Origin: Alphaproteobacteria bacterium
GTDB lineage: Bacteria > Pseudomonadota > Alphaproteobacteria > Rhodobacterales > Rhodobacteraceae
Direction of reading: 5' to 3'
Assembly (NCBI GenBank): GCA_030425395.1
Contig: JAUIAS010000018.1
Span: 1 to 64,000, forward strand
Length of the DNA stretch: 64,000 bases
In this document: positions 1-7,807 of the stretch, piece by piece
Position numbering within the stretch: position 1 is the stretch's first letter
How the letters are laid out: every line of letters starts with the position of its first letter
The notes under the pieces: generated by a model
What the model saw: only the letters and a program-made list of their open reading frames with translations
What the model was told of the DNA's origin: nothing
The model's database searches: none
Program-made: the position numbers and the translations under genes

Positions 1-342
1 GGATTTCATGTTCACGTTGAACACCCGGTCGAAATCTGCCTCGCTGACATCTTCCAGCGGGGTGGGCAGGTGCGTGACACCGGCATTGTTGACAAGGATA
101 TCCACATGTCCGAATGCGGCAATTGCGGCCTGCGCCATTTCGGTAACGGACGCCTTGTCGGCGACGTCCACTTGCTGTGCCAAGGTCGCGTCACCCAGCG
201 CCGCGCAGAGTTCATCGGCACCGTTGCCGTTGATATCGGCGATCATCACCCGTGCCCCTTCAGCCACGAACTTTTCTACGATGCCTTTGCCGAAACCGGA
301 CGCGCCGCCGGTCACGATTGCGGTTTTCCCTTGCAGACGCAT
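1..342 (-). CDS. SDR family oxidoreductase, N-terminal part (truncated by window edge)
   Basis: The minus strand encodes the first 114 residues of a short-chain dehydrogenase/reductase; the rest lies outside the window. The start ATG at 342 follows a strong GGAGGA ribosome binding site. The Rossmann nucleotide-binding motif TGGASGFGKG is near residues 11-20, followed by the acidic residue in MIADINGN that sets cofactor preference, and the structural NNAG motif near residue 88. The catalytic Ser-Tyr-Lys residues are not in view, so the substrate cannot be inferred. Transcription is probably separate from the upstream solute-binding protein gene, because a good terminator lies between them. Confidence 0.9.
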   Translation of the reverse strand, partial: MRLQGKTAIVTGGASGFGKGIVEKFVAEGARVMIADINGNGADELCAALGDATLAQQVDVADKASVTEMAQAAIAAFGHVDILVNNAGVTHLPTPLEDVSEADFDRVFNVNMKS

Positions 343-411
343 GGTGTTCTGTCCTCCTCACAAATCCCCGCACAGATGACGCCATTCCCGCGCGGGACAC
401 AAGCCCGCACG

Positions 412-440
412 AAAAAAGGCCCCGACCAAAGGTCAGGGCC
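412..440 (-). terminator. Rho-independent terminator of the solute-binding protein gene
   Basis: Read on the minus strand, a 10-bp stem (GGCCCTGACC pairing with GGTCGGGGCC, one G-U pair) with a 3-base loop is followed directly by six T. It lies 25 bases beyond the stop of the solute-binding protein gene and before the SDR gene. Confidence 0.85.
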
Positions 441-464
441 TTTCGTGATGTCTTACTTTCAGGG

Positions 465-1952
465 TCAGTTCGCCCAGCTGATCGCCGTGAGATCAATCGC
501 GGCAGTGGGGGCATTTTTCCACAAGCCCTGAACACCCGCCTTGGCGACGCTCAGCGCGGCAAGCTGGAACAAATACCCGTTCACATAATCATCGGCGATG
601 ATCCGTTGTGCCTGTCCCAGCATATCCGACCGCATCGCCGGATCGGTGGTGGCGTTCAGCTTGGTCATCAGATCCTGAAACGCTGCATTGTCATACTGAA
701 AGTAGTATTCGGGCCGCGCATAGATGCCGATATCCATGGGTTCGGTGTGGCTGACGATGGTCAGGCCGAAATTCTTGCCCCGGAACACAGTTTCGAGCCA
801 CTGCGCCCATTCCACGTTGATAATCTCAGCCTTGATGCCCACCTGAGCCAGCTGTGCTGCGATGATCTCGCCACCGCGACGGGCATAGGATGGGGGCGGC
901 AGGTGAAGTGTCGTTTCGAAACCGTCGGGCATACCCGCTTCTGCCAGCAGCGCCCGTGATTTTTCGGGGTCATAGGCGGACTGACCTGTCAGATCGACAT
1001 AATCAGGGTGATGTGGTGCGAAATGGGTGCCGATCGGCGTGCCGTATCCGAACATTGCCCCGTCGATGATCGCCTGACGGTCAATGGCATGGGCCACAGC
1101 CTCGCGCACTTTCACGTTGTCGAACGGGGGCATCTTGTTGTTTGTGGACAGGATCGTTTCACCCTCGGTCGATCCCACCAGAACCTGAAACCGGGGATCG
1201 GCTTCGAACTGAGGCAGGTTTTCCGGTGCCGGAAAGCCCGAGAACGCGTCGATATCTTCGGCCATCATCGCAGCAAAGGCCGCAGTTGGATCCGAGATGA
1301 ATTTGAACGTGGCCTTTTCCAGCGCCGGTGCCGGGCCCCAATACGCGTCGTTGCGCATTACGTCGATGCGATCCCCTTGCACCCAGTTGGCAAATTTGAA
1401 CGCGCCGGTGCCGACTGGGGCTGTCTTGATGTCCGCGATGCTTTCCGGTGCCACGATCACCGCGTCACCCCATGCAAGGTTGAACAGGAGATTCCCGTTG
1501 GGTTCGGAGAGCGTGATGCGCACGGTCAACGGATCGACAACGGAGACGTCCTCAATGCCCGCAAACAACGCCTTTTGTGCGTTTGCGCTGTCTTCGGCGC
1601 GGGCGCGATCAAGGCTGAACTTCACATCCTCGGCGTCCATCGTCGTGCCGTCATGGAACGTCACACCGTCCTGCAACATAAACGTGTATATCTTGCCATC
1701 CTCGGAGATGTCCCACTGCTTGGCCAGGCCCGGCACGACAGAGCCGTCACCCATGAACCTTGTGAGGCCTTCAAAGATGTTGGTGTAGACAACGGAATCG
1801 ATGGCCTGTGCCGCGGCACTTGTCGGATCAAGATGAGGCGGCTCAAGCTGCATGGCGATGGTGATGTCGGTCTGCTGCGCCGAAGCGGCACCAACCCACG
1901 CGGTCAGCGCCAGCGCAGAGGCGGCAAAGAATTTTGGACGGATAAAGGACAT
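465..1952 (-). CDS. ABC transporter substrate-binding protein, family 5 (peptide/opine type)
   Basis: This 495-residue periplasmic binding protein has a clear Sec signal peptide at residues 1-25, cleaved after GAASA. The mature part has the typical SBP_bac_5 features: an early EPPHLDPTSAAAQAID segment, a FTLQ-like FMLQDGVTFHDG motif, the conserved VKFSLDRA region and late GYLFQLAAL. Family members deliver di- or oligopeptides, nickel or opines to an inner-membrane importer. No permease or ATPase gene is visible next to it, since the downstream gene on this strand is an SDR after a terminator. The start is preceded by GGGAGA. The ligand is unknown. Confidence 0.9.
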   Translation of the reverse strand: MSFIRPKFFAASALALTAWVGAASAQQTDITIAMQLEPPHLDPTSAAAQAIDSVVYTNIFEGLTRFMGDGSVVPGLAKQWDISEDGKIYTFMLQDGVTFHDGTTMDAEDVKFSLDRARAEDSANAQKALFAGIEDVSVVDPLTVRITLSEPNGNLLFNLAWGDAVIVAPESIADIKTAPVGTGAFKFANWVQGDRIDVMRNDAYWGPAPALEKATFKFISDPTAAFAAMMAEDIDAFSGFPAPENLPQFEADPRFQVLVGSTEGETILSTNNKMPPFDNVKVREAVAHAIDRQAIIDGAMFGYGTPIGTHFAPHHPDYVDLTGQSAYDPEKSRALLAEAGMPDGFETTLHLPPPSYARRGGEIIAAQLAQVGIKAEIINVEWAQWLETVFRGKNFGLTIVSHTEPMDIGIYARPEYYFQYDNAAFQDLMTKLNATTDPAMRSDMLGQAQRIIADDYVNGYLFQLAALSVAKAGVQGLWKNAPTAAIDLTAISWAN

Positions 1953-2133
1953 GAACGTCTCCCTGTGGTTCCGGTCGCCTCGTGCGTCGAGGTCTGGATG
2001 ACAGAGAGTTTCGGTGCAATCACGGGTGCAATCAAGGTATTAAATAAAACGCCGATTGCAGCAATGGGTCCCGCACCAGTGCCATCGCAGGCACCGCGCA
2101 TCCCGCGGTGCACTGCGTTTACGTGTTCGCGGA

Positions 2134-2679
2134 TCAGCCGCCGCAGCGGGCCTGCGCGTCCTCTACCGCGGCGGTAAAGCCGATCAGAGAGAAGGTATCG
2201 ACCGTTCTGGCGCCCCGCGACGAGCGCGCGGTCAAAACGGCATCTGCCCCGCGCTTCATCGCGGCGATGATCTTGGCGTCCTCGTCAGAGTCCTTGGGCC
2301 AGGCCCATTCGCCTTCGGTAAACAGGTCGAAACTCGAGCCTCCCACCTCCAGCGTGACGGTGGATCCGCCGGCAAACGGATAGCCGCCGGTGAACGTGAC
2401 TTGCCCTTTCACACCCGCGCCGGGGCGATAGAAAACAAACAGCAAAATATCGCCGCGCCGCACAGCCACGACACGGCCATCGCGCGTATTGACCGTTTTT
2501 GTTGGCGTGGACACGCCCCAACATTCGGTTGGGTCGTCTTCGACAAACACGCTCCAATCGGCCTTAGTCGCGACGCGGTTTGTGCTTTCTTCCTGTGCGG
2601 ATACGGTGTGTGCTGCCGCAAGCGCAATAAACCCTGCGGCACAGAAGCCCGCAATCCGGCGGGCGTTCCAATATCCCAT
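2134..2679 (-). CDS. Invasion-associated locus B (IalB) family secreted protein
   Basis: This is a 181-residue protein with a signal peptide (about residues 1-28, cleaved near VSAQ). The mature domain carries the IalB pattern: a W-x-V-F motif, an ECWG motif followed by VSTPTKTVNTRDGR, a beta-strand-rich middle (GDILLFVFYRP, VTFTGGYPFAGG) and a late FSLIGFTAAVEDA. Two Cys remain in the mature part, in ECWG and near the C-terminus, and may form a disulfide. IalB-type proteins are common in alphaproteobacterial envelopes, and their role outside Bartonella is not settled. GGAGG lies 8 bases before the ATG. It is divergent from the asparaginase gene. Confidence 0.8.
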   Translation of the reverse strand: MGYWNARRIAGFCAAGFIALAAAHTVSAQEESTNRVATKADWSVFVEDDPTECWGVSTPTKTVNTRDGRVVAVRRGDILLFVFYRPGAGVKGQVTFTGGYPFAGGSTVTLEVGGSSFDLFTEGEWAWPKDSDEDAKIIAAMKRGADAVLTARSSRGARTVDTFSLIGFTAAVEDAQARCGG

Positions 2680-2717
2680 CTAACCAGCCTCCAGCTGTCT
2701 AAACCTCAATCAATTTT

Positions 2718-2762
2718 CTGACACGACAGAGGCTTTTTATCTCCCCTTGCAAACCGTGTCAG
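2718..2762. repeat. Spaced inverted repeat between the ialB-like and asparaginase genes
   Basis: CTGACACG at 2718-2725 recurs as its exact reverse complement CGTGTCAG at 2755-2762. Arm centres are 37 bases apart (about 3.5 helical turns) in the 168-base divergent promoter region. This could be a pair of operator half-sites, but 8-bp arms can occur by chance. Confidence 0.3.
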
Positions 2763-2847
2763 CCTGTTCGACACAAGCACACTAACTTAACATGCACCAT
2801 GAACGAAAGAGTCATTGGCAGGAAATCGCCAAGATCGTGAGGAAACA

Positions 2848-3834
2848 ATGACCATTCCAGCACCTTTGGCAGAGCTTTGGCGGGCCGATCTTCTTGAAAG
2901 CCTTCACACGGGCCATGTGGCGATCTGCGACGAAAACGGCGAATTGATAGAGGCGATGGGCGATGCCGATGCGCTGATTTATCCGCGCAGTGCTTGCAAG
3001 ATGGTGCAGGCGCTCCCCCTGATCGAAAGCGGTGCCGCAGATGCGCATGGGCTGCGATCCGAGCATCTGGCGCTTGCCTGCGCGTCGCATAACGGGGCTG
3101 CGATCCACACCGATCCGGTGAATGCGTGGCTTGGCGACCTTGGGCTTGGCGACGATGATTTTCGCTGCGGACCGCAATGGCCGGATGATGCCGACGCCAA
3201 TCGCCATCTGATCAAGACCGACAACAGCCCTTGCCAGGTGCATAACAACTGTTCGGGTAAACACGCAGGTTTTCTTACGCTCAATCGTCATCTGGGCGGA
3301 TCAGCGGATTATGTGGACCCGGATCACCCTGTGCAGATCGCCTGTCGCGATGCGTTTGAACGCGCCACCGGGATGGAGACTCCCGGTTTTGGCATCGACG
3401 GGTGCTCGGCCCCGAATTTTCAAACCACGGTGCATGGCTTGGCCCATGCGATGGCGCGTTTTGCCTCAGCACCCGATGACAGCGCCGAGGCACGCCTTCG
3501 CAATGCCATGATGGCGCACCCGGAATTGGTCGCAGGCGAAGGCCGGGCCTGCACAGAACTGATGCGCGCGATGAATGGCAAGGTGGCGATCAAGACGGGA
3601 GCGGAAGGCGTGTTCATTGCGATTATCCCGGAAAAGCGGTTGGGGGTCGCTCTCAAGGTTTCGGATGGTGCCACGCGCGCCAGCGAATGCGCGATTGCGG
3701 CCATTCTGGTGCGATTGGGCGTTCTGGATGCTGACCACCCCGCGACACGCAAGCGCATGAACGCACCGGTCCTGAACCGGCGCGGCATTGCCGCCGCCGA
3801 GATCAGACCGAGCGCCGCTCTGGTGCAAGGCTGA
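2848..3834 (+). CDS. L-asparaginase, rhizobial (ReAV / Asparaginase_II) type
   Basis: The product hydrolyses L-asparagine to aspartate and ammonia. It belongs to the Asparaginase_II family, unrelated to the E. coli enzymes. The catalytic signature is intact: S48-x-x-K51 in RSACK, S80 in CASHNG, the metal or substrate cysteines C135 in NNCSGKH and C186 in DGCSAPN, and the late Lys of IKTGAEG. Numbering from the ATG at 2848 puts Ser48, Lys51, Ser80 and Cys135 exactly where I recall them in the Rhizobium etli enzyme. That start is also backed by a GAGGAAAC site, so the longer upstream reading was rejected. It has no signal peptide and is probably cytoplasmic. Its 3' end overlaps the convergent LysR gene by 32 bases. 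Confidence 0.92.
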   Translation: MTIPAPLAELWRADLLESLHTGHVAICDENGELIEAMGDADALIYPRSACKMVQALPLIESGAADAHGLRSEHLALACASHNGAAIHTDPVNAWLGDLGLGDDDFRCGPQWPDDADANRHLIKTDNSPCQVHNNCSGKHAGFLTLNRHLGGSADYVDPDHPVQIACRDAFERATGMETPGFGIDGCSAPNFQTTVHGLAHAMARFASAPDDSAEARLRNAMMAHPELVAGEGRACTELMRAMNGKVAIKTGAEGVFIAIIPEKRLGVALKVSDGATRASECAIAAILVRLGVLDADHPATRKRMNAPVLNRRGIAAAEIRPSAALVQG

Positions 3835-4702
3835 GTTCTTCGGCCAGCAGATCGAACACTAGCCTTATACGCGGATTGCTGTGCAATTCGCGATGGCTGA
3901 CCAGCCAGGTTTCAACCCGGATTGATGCGAAATCGGGGAAAACCGGCTCTGCTCCTGCGATTGTGGCGGCCATGTCGTCCGTGATGATGCCGATCGCGTC
4001 GCCCCGGCGCAGGGTCTCGGTCAGCAGCAGTGTGTTGTTCGATGCGATCCTGACACTTTCCGGTGAAAGTGTCAGGCCGCGCCTGCGCATTTCTGCAAGG
4101 AATTGATCGACCGGTGAAAACCCTGCGAACCAGACCTTCGCGCCCTGATCGGGATGGCCATGGCGATCAAGGTAATCACGGGTGGCGTAGCAGCGGGCCA
4201 TTTCTTCACCGACTTTGCGTGTGAACAATTGCGGATCGTCGGGGCGCACGTGCCGGATTGCGATATCGGCTTCGCGCAAACGCAGGTTTTGCACCGCGTT
4301 GGATACGACAATCTCGATAGTGATGCCCGGCGCGGCCTTGTGAAGGCGGCTCAGGATCGGGGGCAATGTGTGAACGGCGATGAAGTCTCCTGCGGTGATG
4401 GTCACGTGGCCCTCAGCCGATGATGCCATTGCGGCGGCACCCAGCGATACCTTGGCCGCCGCGTCACCCATGCCGCGAAGATGGGCCAGCAGAGTCCGGC
4501 CACTGTCGGTCAGTCGCAGCCCGCGCCCCACACGATCGAACAGCAACACACCCAGTTCCTCTTCAAGTGCTGCGACCTGTCGGCCCAGTGTCGGTTGTGT
4601 TTGCCCCAGCGCCCGTGCTGCCGCCGAAAGAGATCCTTCCTCTGCGGTCACGAGAAACGCGCGCGCGTGGTTCCAATCAAATCGCATAGCCTGCCAATTC
4701 AT
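3803..4702 (-). CDS. LysR family transcriptional regulator
   Basis: This is a 299-residue LysR regulator. The N-terminal winged helix-turn-helix spans about residues 6-65 (FDWNHARAFLVTAEEGSLS, then ARALGQTQPTLGRQVAALE) and is followed by a periplasmic-binding-like effector domain. The start MNWQA at 4702 matches the usual opening of this subgroup; ATG at 4687 is an alternative, and neither has a strong ribosome binding site. It is divergent from a SAM-dependent methyltransferase, which is the likely target together with itself. The effector is unknown. The 3' end runs into the asparaginase gene on the other strand. Confidence 0.88.
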   Translation of the reverse strand: MNWQAMRFDWNHARAFLVTAEEGSLSAAARALGQTQPTLGRQVAALEEELGVLLFDRVGRGLRLTDSGRTLLAHLRGMGDAAAKVSLGAAAMASSAEGHVTITAGDFIAVHTLPPILSRLHKAAPGITIEIVVSNAVQNLRLREADIAIRHVRPDDPQLFTRKVGEEMARCYATRDYLDRHGHPDQGAKVWFAGFSPVDQFLAEMRRRGLTLSPESVRIASNNTLLLTETLRRGDAIGIITDDMAATIAGAEPVFPDFASIRVETWLVSHRELHSNPRIRLVFDLLAEELSLAPERRSV

Positions 4703-4714
4703 GCATTTATGCAT
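4701..4714. promoter_or_regulatory. Possible LysR operator: doubled ATGCAT palindrome
   Basis: ATGCATTTATGCAT holds two ATGCAT palindromes and is itself symmetric except for the central TT. It sits at the start of the LysR gene, facing the methyltransferase. LysR proteins bind interrupted palindromes in such divergent regions, but the assignment is an inference. Confidence 0.3.
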
Positions 4715-4812
4715 ACATTCTGCACGAAATTTGGCAATTTCTTTTGAGGCACGCATATGAGAAGGAGCGCCCAAGACACGCCGCCCAAGGTTACCCAACA
4801 AGGAAGCCGACA

Positions 4813-5430
4813 ATGACGAACGCAGCACAGTTTTGGGACCGGATCGCGCGCAGTTATGCACGCCGTCCTGTTCAGAACGCCGAAGCTTACCGCGAAACGC
4901 TGGACGCCACCCGCGCCCACCTGTCGCCGCACGACAAGGTTCTGGAGATCGGCTGTGGCACCGGTTCCACGGCGTTGATCCTGGCCGAGCATGTGGCGCA
5001 GATCACCGCCACCGATATATCGGCTGAGATGATCGCCATCGCCAACGAAAAAAGCGCGCCGGAGAATGTCCGCTTCTTGCAAGCCGGAGCCGAAGCCAAA
5101 GTTGAGGGCGATACCCCGTTGGACGCGGTTCTTGCTTTCAACACGCTGCACATTCTCGACGATCCGGAAGCGGTCATCGGTCGTGTGTTTCAAGCACTTA
5201 AACCCGGTGGCGTGTTCATCTCGAAATCGGCGTGCCTGCGCGATATGAACATCTTTATCAGGGTGATGATCCGGGCCATGCAGATGGTGGGAAAGGCTCC
5301 GGCGGTGTCAAGTTTCACCTCGCCGGAACTGCACGCGATGTTCACCCGCACAGGATTCGAGATTGTTGAATCCCGCACATTTGCCGGGGCTGGCAAGCTG
5401 CCCTTTATCGTTGCGCGCCGACCTGCCTGA
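4813..5430 (+). CDS. Class I SAM-dependent methyltransferase
   Basis: This is a 205-residue methyltransferase. Motif I, LEIGCGTGSTAL, lies near residues 47-58 and binds S-adenosylmethionine. The acidic ITATDIS follows, then DAVLAFNTLHIL (motif III/post-I) and LKPGGVFISKS. It resembles the UbiE/Methyltransf_11 group, but the substrate cannot be told. The ATG at 4813 has an AAGGAAG site; the frame runs further upstream (from 4744) but into the regulatory region, so that start was not used. The divergent LysR gene is the likely regulator. Confidence 0.88.
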   Translation: MTNAAQFWDRIARSYARRPVQNAEAYRETLDATRAHLSPHDKVLEIGCGTGSTALILAEHVAQITATDISAEMIAIANEKSAPENVRFLQAGAEAKVEGDTPLDAVLAFNTLHILDDPEAVIGRVFQALKPGGVFISKSACLRDMNIFIRVMIRAMQMVGKAPAVSSFTSPELHAMFTRTGFEIVESRTFAGAGKLPFIVARRPA

Positions 5431-5435
5431 CGCGA

Positions 5436-6314
5436 TCAGAGCGCGGCGAAATCGCCGCGGGCATAACCTTGGATGAACAGCAATGCGGTCAGGTCGCCGT
5501 GGTTGATCCGCAGATCGCATTGCGCCGCAACGCTTGGTTTGGCGTGTAATGCGACACCAGCACCTGCGCGTTGCAGCATTCCCAGATCGTTGGCCCCGTC
5601 CCCGACGGCGATCACATCGGTCTCGTCTATACCAAGTTTCGCGGTGATCTGCTCAAGCGCCTCGACTTTGGCCTGACGGCCAAGAATGGGGTGCCCCACT
5701 TCGCCGCTTAGGCTGACACCGTCGGTCAACAGGGTATTGGCCCGGTTTTCGTCAAACCCGATCAGAGCCGCAACCCGCGACGTAAACGCGGTAAACCCGC
5801 CCGAAACCAGAGCGGCGTAACCGCCGTTTGCCTTCATCGTCGCCACCAGTTCGCGCCCCCCCGGCATCAACGTGATGCGGGTATCGAGAACGCGGTCGAT
5901 CACTTCCACGCCCAAACCCTTGAGCAGTGCGACCCGTTCTGTCAGCGCGCCTTCGAAATCCAGCTCTCCGTTCATGGCGCGGGCCGTAATGTCTTTTACA
6001 TGCGCCCCGACGCCCGCCTCTTCGGCCAACTCGTCAATGCATTCCTGTTGGATCATGGTGCTGTCCATATCGGCCAGCAACATCCTTTTCCGACGCCCTG
6101 CGGCGGGCTGAACGACAAGATCGACGCCTTGCGCCTGAAGATCTTCCCATACCGACCAGCGATTGTCGGGGATAGCGGGCAGAGCGAATTCTGCGGCCTC
6201 ATCCACAGCCAGCCACTGAGCATCGCCGCCACCCCACGCATTGCGCAGCGATTCGACAAGGGCTGCATCAAGGCTTGGCCTGGCGGGGGAGGTAAGAAGC
6301 GTTGCAACAAACAT
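5436..6314 (-). CDS. serB: Phosphoserine phosphatase
   Basis: The product catalyses the last step of serine synthesis, O-phospho-L-serine to serine. It is a 292-residue HAD-superfamily enzyme. The nucleophile motif ADMDST contains D82 and D84. Later come SGGFTAFTS (motif II Ser), the Lys of RQAKVEAL and VGDGANDLGML (metal-binding Asp residues). The first 75 residues form the usual N-terminal ACT-like region. The start at 6314 gives the family's normal length, although the frame stays open further upstream and the ribosome binding site is weak. It is divergent from serC-serA, so all three serine genes share one locus. Confidence 0.95.
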   Translation of the reverse strand: MFVATLLTSPARPSLDAALVESLRNAWGGGDAQWLAVDEAAEFALPAIPDNRWSVWEDLQAQGVDLVVQPAAGRRKRMLLADMDSTMIQQECIDELAEEAGVGAHVKDITARAMNGELDFEGALTERVALLKGLGVEVIDRVLDTRITLMPGGRELVATMKANGGYAALVSGGFTAFTSRVAALIGFDENRANTLLTDGVSLSGEVGHPILGRQAKVEALEQITAKLGIDETDVIAVGDGANDLGMLQRAGAGVALHAKPSVAAQCDLRINHGDLTALLFIQGYARGDFAAL

Positions 6315-6490
6315 TTCAGGCACCGTATCAGAAGGTATTTTGGCCGGGTCATAGGCAAGCACGACCGGATTGACCAGATAATTCAAACGAGGTCGCACGT
6401 TTCCGATGGTGAACAAATGCGTCGCTTTCGGAATTCGAATAGCCGCAACTGCGACGTTTTCCGTATTGCGCGCCCGACGCGGCCCCCGTA

Positions 6491-6543
6491 TGTCCGTCGG
6501 TGGGACACCCTTCCCCAACGAAGGGCGCTTATCTGGAAGGATA
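6491..6543 (+). ncRNA. Structured 5' leader of serC, candidate serC RNA motif
   Basis: Three small hairpins lie in a row just before serC. TGTCC 6491-6495 pairs with GGACA 6503-6507. CCCTTC 6508-6513 pairs with GAAGGG 6520-6525. TATC 6530-6533 pairs with GATA 6540-6543. The last loop carries the GGAAGG ribosome binding site of serC. A conserved serC RNA motif is known upstream of alphaproteobacterial serC-serA operons (Rfam family serC). Position and fold agree, but the covariance model could not be run. It could control translation of serC by exposing or hiding the binding site. Confidence 0.55.
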
Positions 6544-6549
6544 GCATAA

Positions 6550-7704
6550 ATGGCTATTGCACAACCGGCATCGCGGCCGGCAAACCCGCGTTTTTCTTCT
6601 GGCCCATGTGCCAAACCCCCCACCTTTACCCTCGATAAACTGGCTGATGCGGCTCTGGGCCGCTCGCATCGTGCGGCTGTTGGCAAGGACAAGCTAAAAG
6701 CGGCGATCGAGGAAACGCGCGAAATTCTTGGCGTTCCTGCGGATTACCGCATTGGGATCGTGCCTGCGTCGGACACAGGTGCCTTTGAAATGGCAATGTG
6801 GAACCTGCTGGGCGCGCGCCCAGCCGAAATGCTGGCTTGGGAAAGCTTTGGTTCGGGCTGGGTCACCGATGTGGTCAAACAGCTTAAGATCGACGCAGAG
6901 GTCAAGACTGCCGAATACGGCGAGATCGTCGATCTCTCGACCGTCGATTGGAACCGGGATGTGTGTTTTACCTGGAATGGCACAACGTCAGGGGTGCGGG
7001 TGCCAAACGGGGATGTGATCCCGGCGGACCGCGAAGGGTTGACCCTGTGCGATGCGACCTCGGCGGCCTTTGCGATGGACCTGCCGTGGGACAAGCTGGA
7101 TGTGACAACGTTTTCCTGGCAGAAGGTTCTGGGCGGCGAGGCTGCGCATGGAATGCTGATCCTCAGCCCGCGCGCGGTTGAACGTCTGGAAACATATGCC
7201 CCCGCTTGGCCGCTTCCCAAGATCTTTCGCCTGACCAAGGGCGGCAAGCTGATTGACGGCGTCTTTAAAGGCGAGACGATCAACACGCCTTCGATGCTGG
7301 CAGTAGAAGATTATCTGTTCGCACTTGATTGGGCGCGGTCGGTTGGCGGGCTTGAGGGCCTGATCGGTCGGGCCGATGCCAACACTGCGGCGATCACCGA
7401 ATTCGTCGCGGCGCATGACTGGATTGACTTCCTTGCCGTTGATCCGGCGACACGGTCCAACACCAGCGTCTGTCTGAAATTCACGGACGACCGTATTGCC
7501 GATGGCGCAGCGTTCGCCAAGGCCGTGGCCAAACGCCTTGCCGACGAAAACATCGCGCTGGATATCGGAGCCTATCGCGACGCGCCTGCTGGCCTGCGCA
7601 TCTGGTGCGGCGGCACGGTCGAAACCGCCGATGTCGAGGCCATGCTGCCATGGCTCGAATGGGCGTTTGAAGCCGAAATCGCAGATCAGGCCAAGGCCGC
7701 CTGA
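6550..7704 (+). CDS. serC: Phosphoserine aminotransferase
   Basis: This PLP-dependent fold-type I enzyme converts 3-phosphohydroxypyruvate and glutamate to phosphoserine (step 2 of serine synthesis). The same family can also act in pyridoxal phosphate synthesis. Length is 384 residues, typical of the alphaproteobacterial form. Visible signatures are the N-terminal [38 protein letters not shown] (PLP-binding Asp) and the Schiff-base lysine K192 in [15 protein letters not shown] lies 9 bases before the ATG, inside a hairpin loop of the leader. serA follows 103 bases downstream and probably shares the transcript. Confidence 0.96.
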   Translation: MAIAQPASRPANPRFSSGPCAKPPTFTLDKLADAALGRSHRAAVGKDKLKAAIEETREILGVPADYRIGIVPASDTGAFEMAMWNLLGARPAEMLAWESFGSGWVTDVVKQLKIDAEVKTAEYGEIVDLSTVDWNRDVCFTWNGTTSGVRVPNGDVIPADREGLTLCDATSAAFAMDLPWDKLDVTTFSWQKVLGGEAAHGMLILSPRAVERLETYAPAWPLPKIFRLTKGGKLIDGVFKGETINTPSMLAVEDYLFALDWARSVGGLEGLIGRADANTAAITEFVAAHDWIDFLAVDPATRSNTSVCLKFTDDRIADGAAFAKAVAKRLADENIALDIGAYRDAPAGLRIWCGGTVETADVEAMLPWLEWAFEAEIADQAKAA

Positions 7705-7710
7705 TCCGGT

Positions 7711-7778
7711 GGTGGGCAGAAGTGCCCACCCCACACCGGCACCATATCTGACATCGTAGGGTGGGCGGTTTGCCCACC
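7711..7778. repeat. Two tandem GGTGGGC...GCCCACC hairpins between serC and serA
   Basis: The first, GGTGGGCA-GAAG-TGCCCACC, spans 7711-7730 and has an outer CCGGT/ACCGG pairing (7706-7710 with 7735-7739). The second, GGTGGGC-GGTTT-GCCCACC, spans 7760-7778. The arms are nearly identical. Neither has a T-run, so they are not ordinary terminators. They may be a REP-like intergenic repeat or mRNA-stability elements that tune serA relative to serC. Confidence 0.7.
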
Positions 7779-7807
7779 TTCCCGCACCATTCAAAAGGAC
7801 CAGACAT

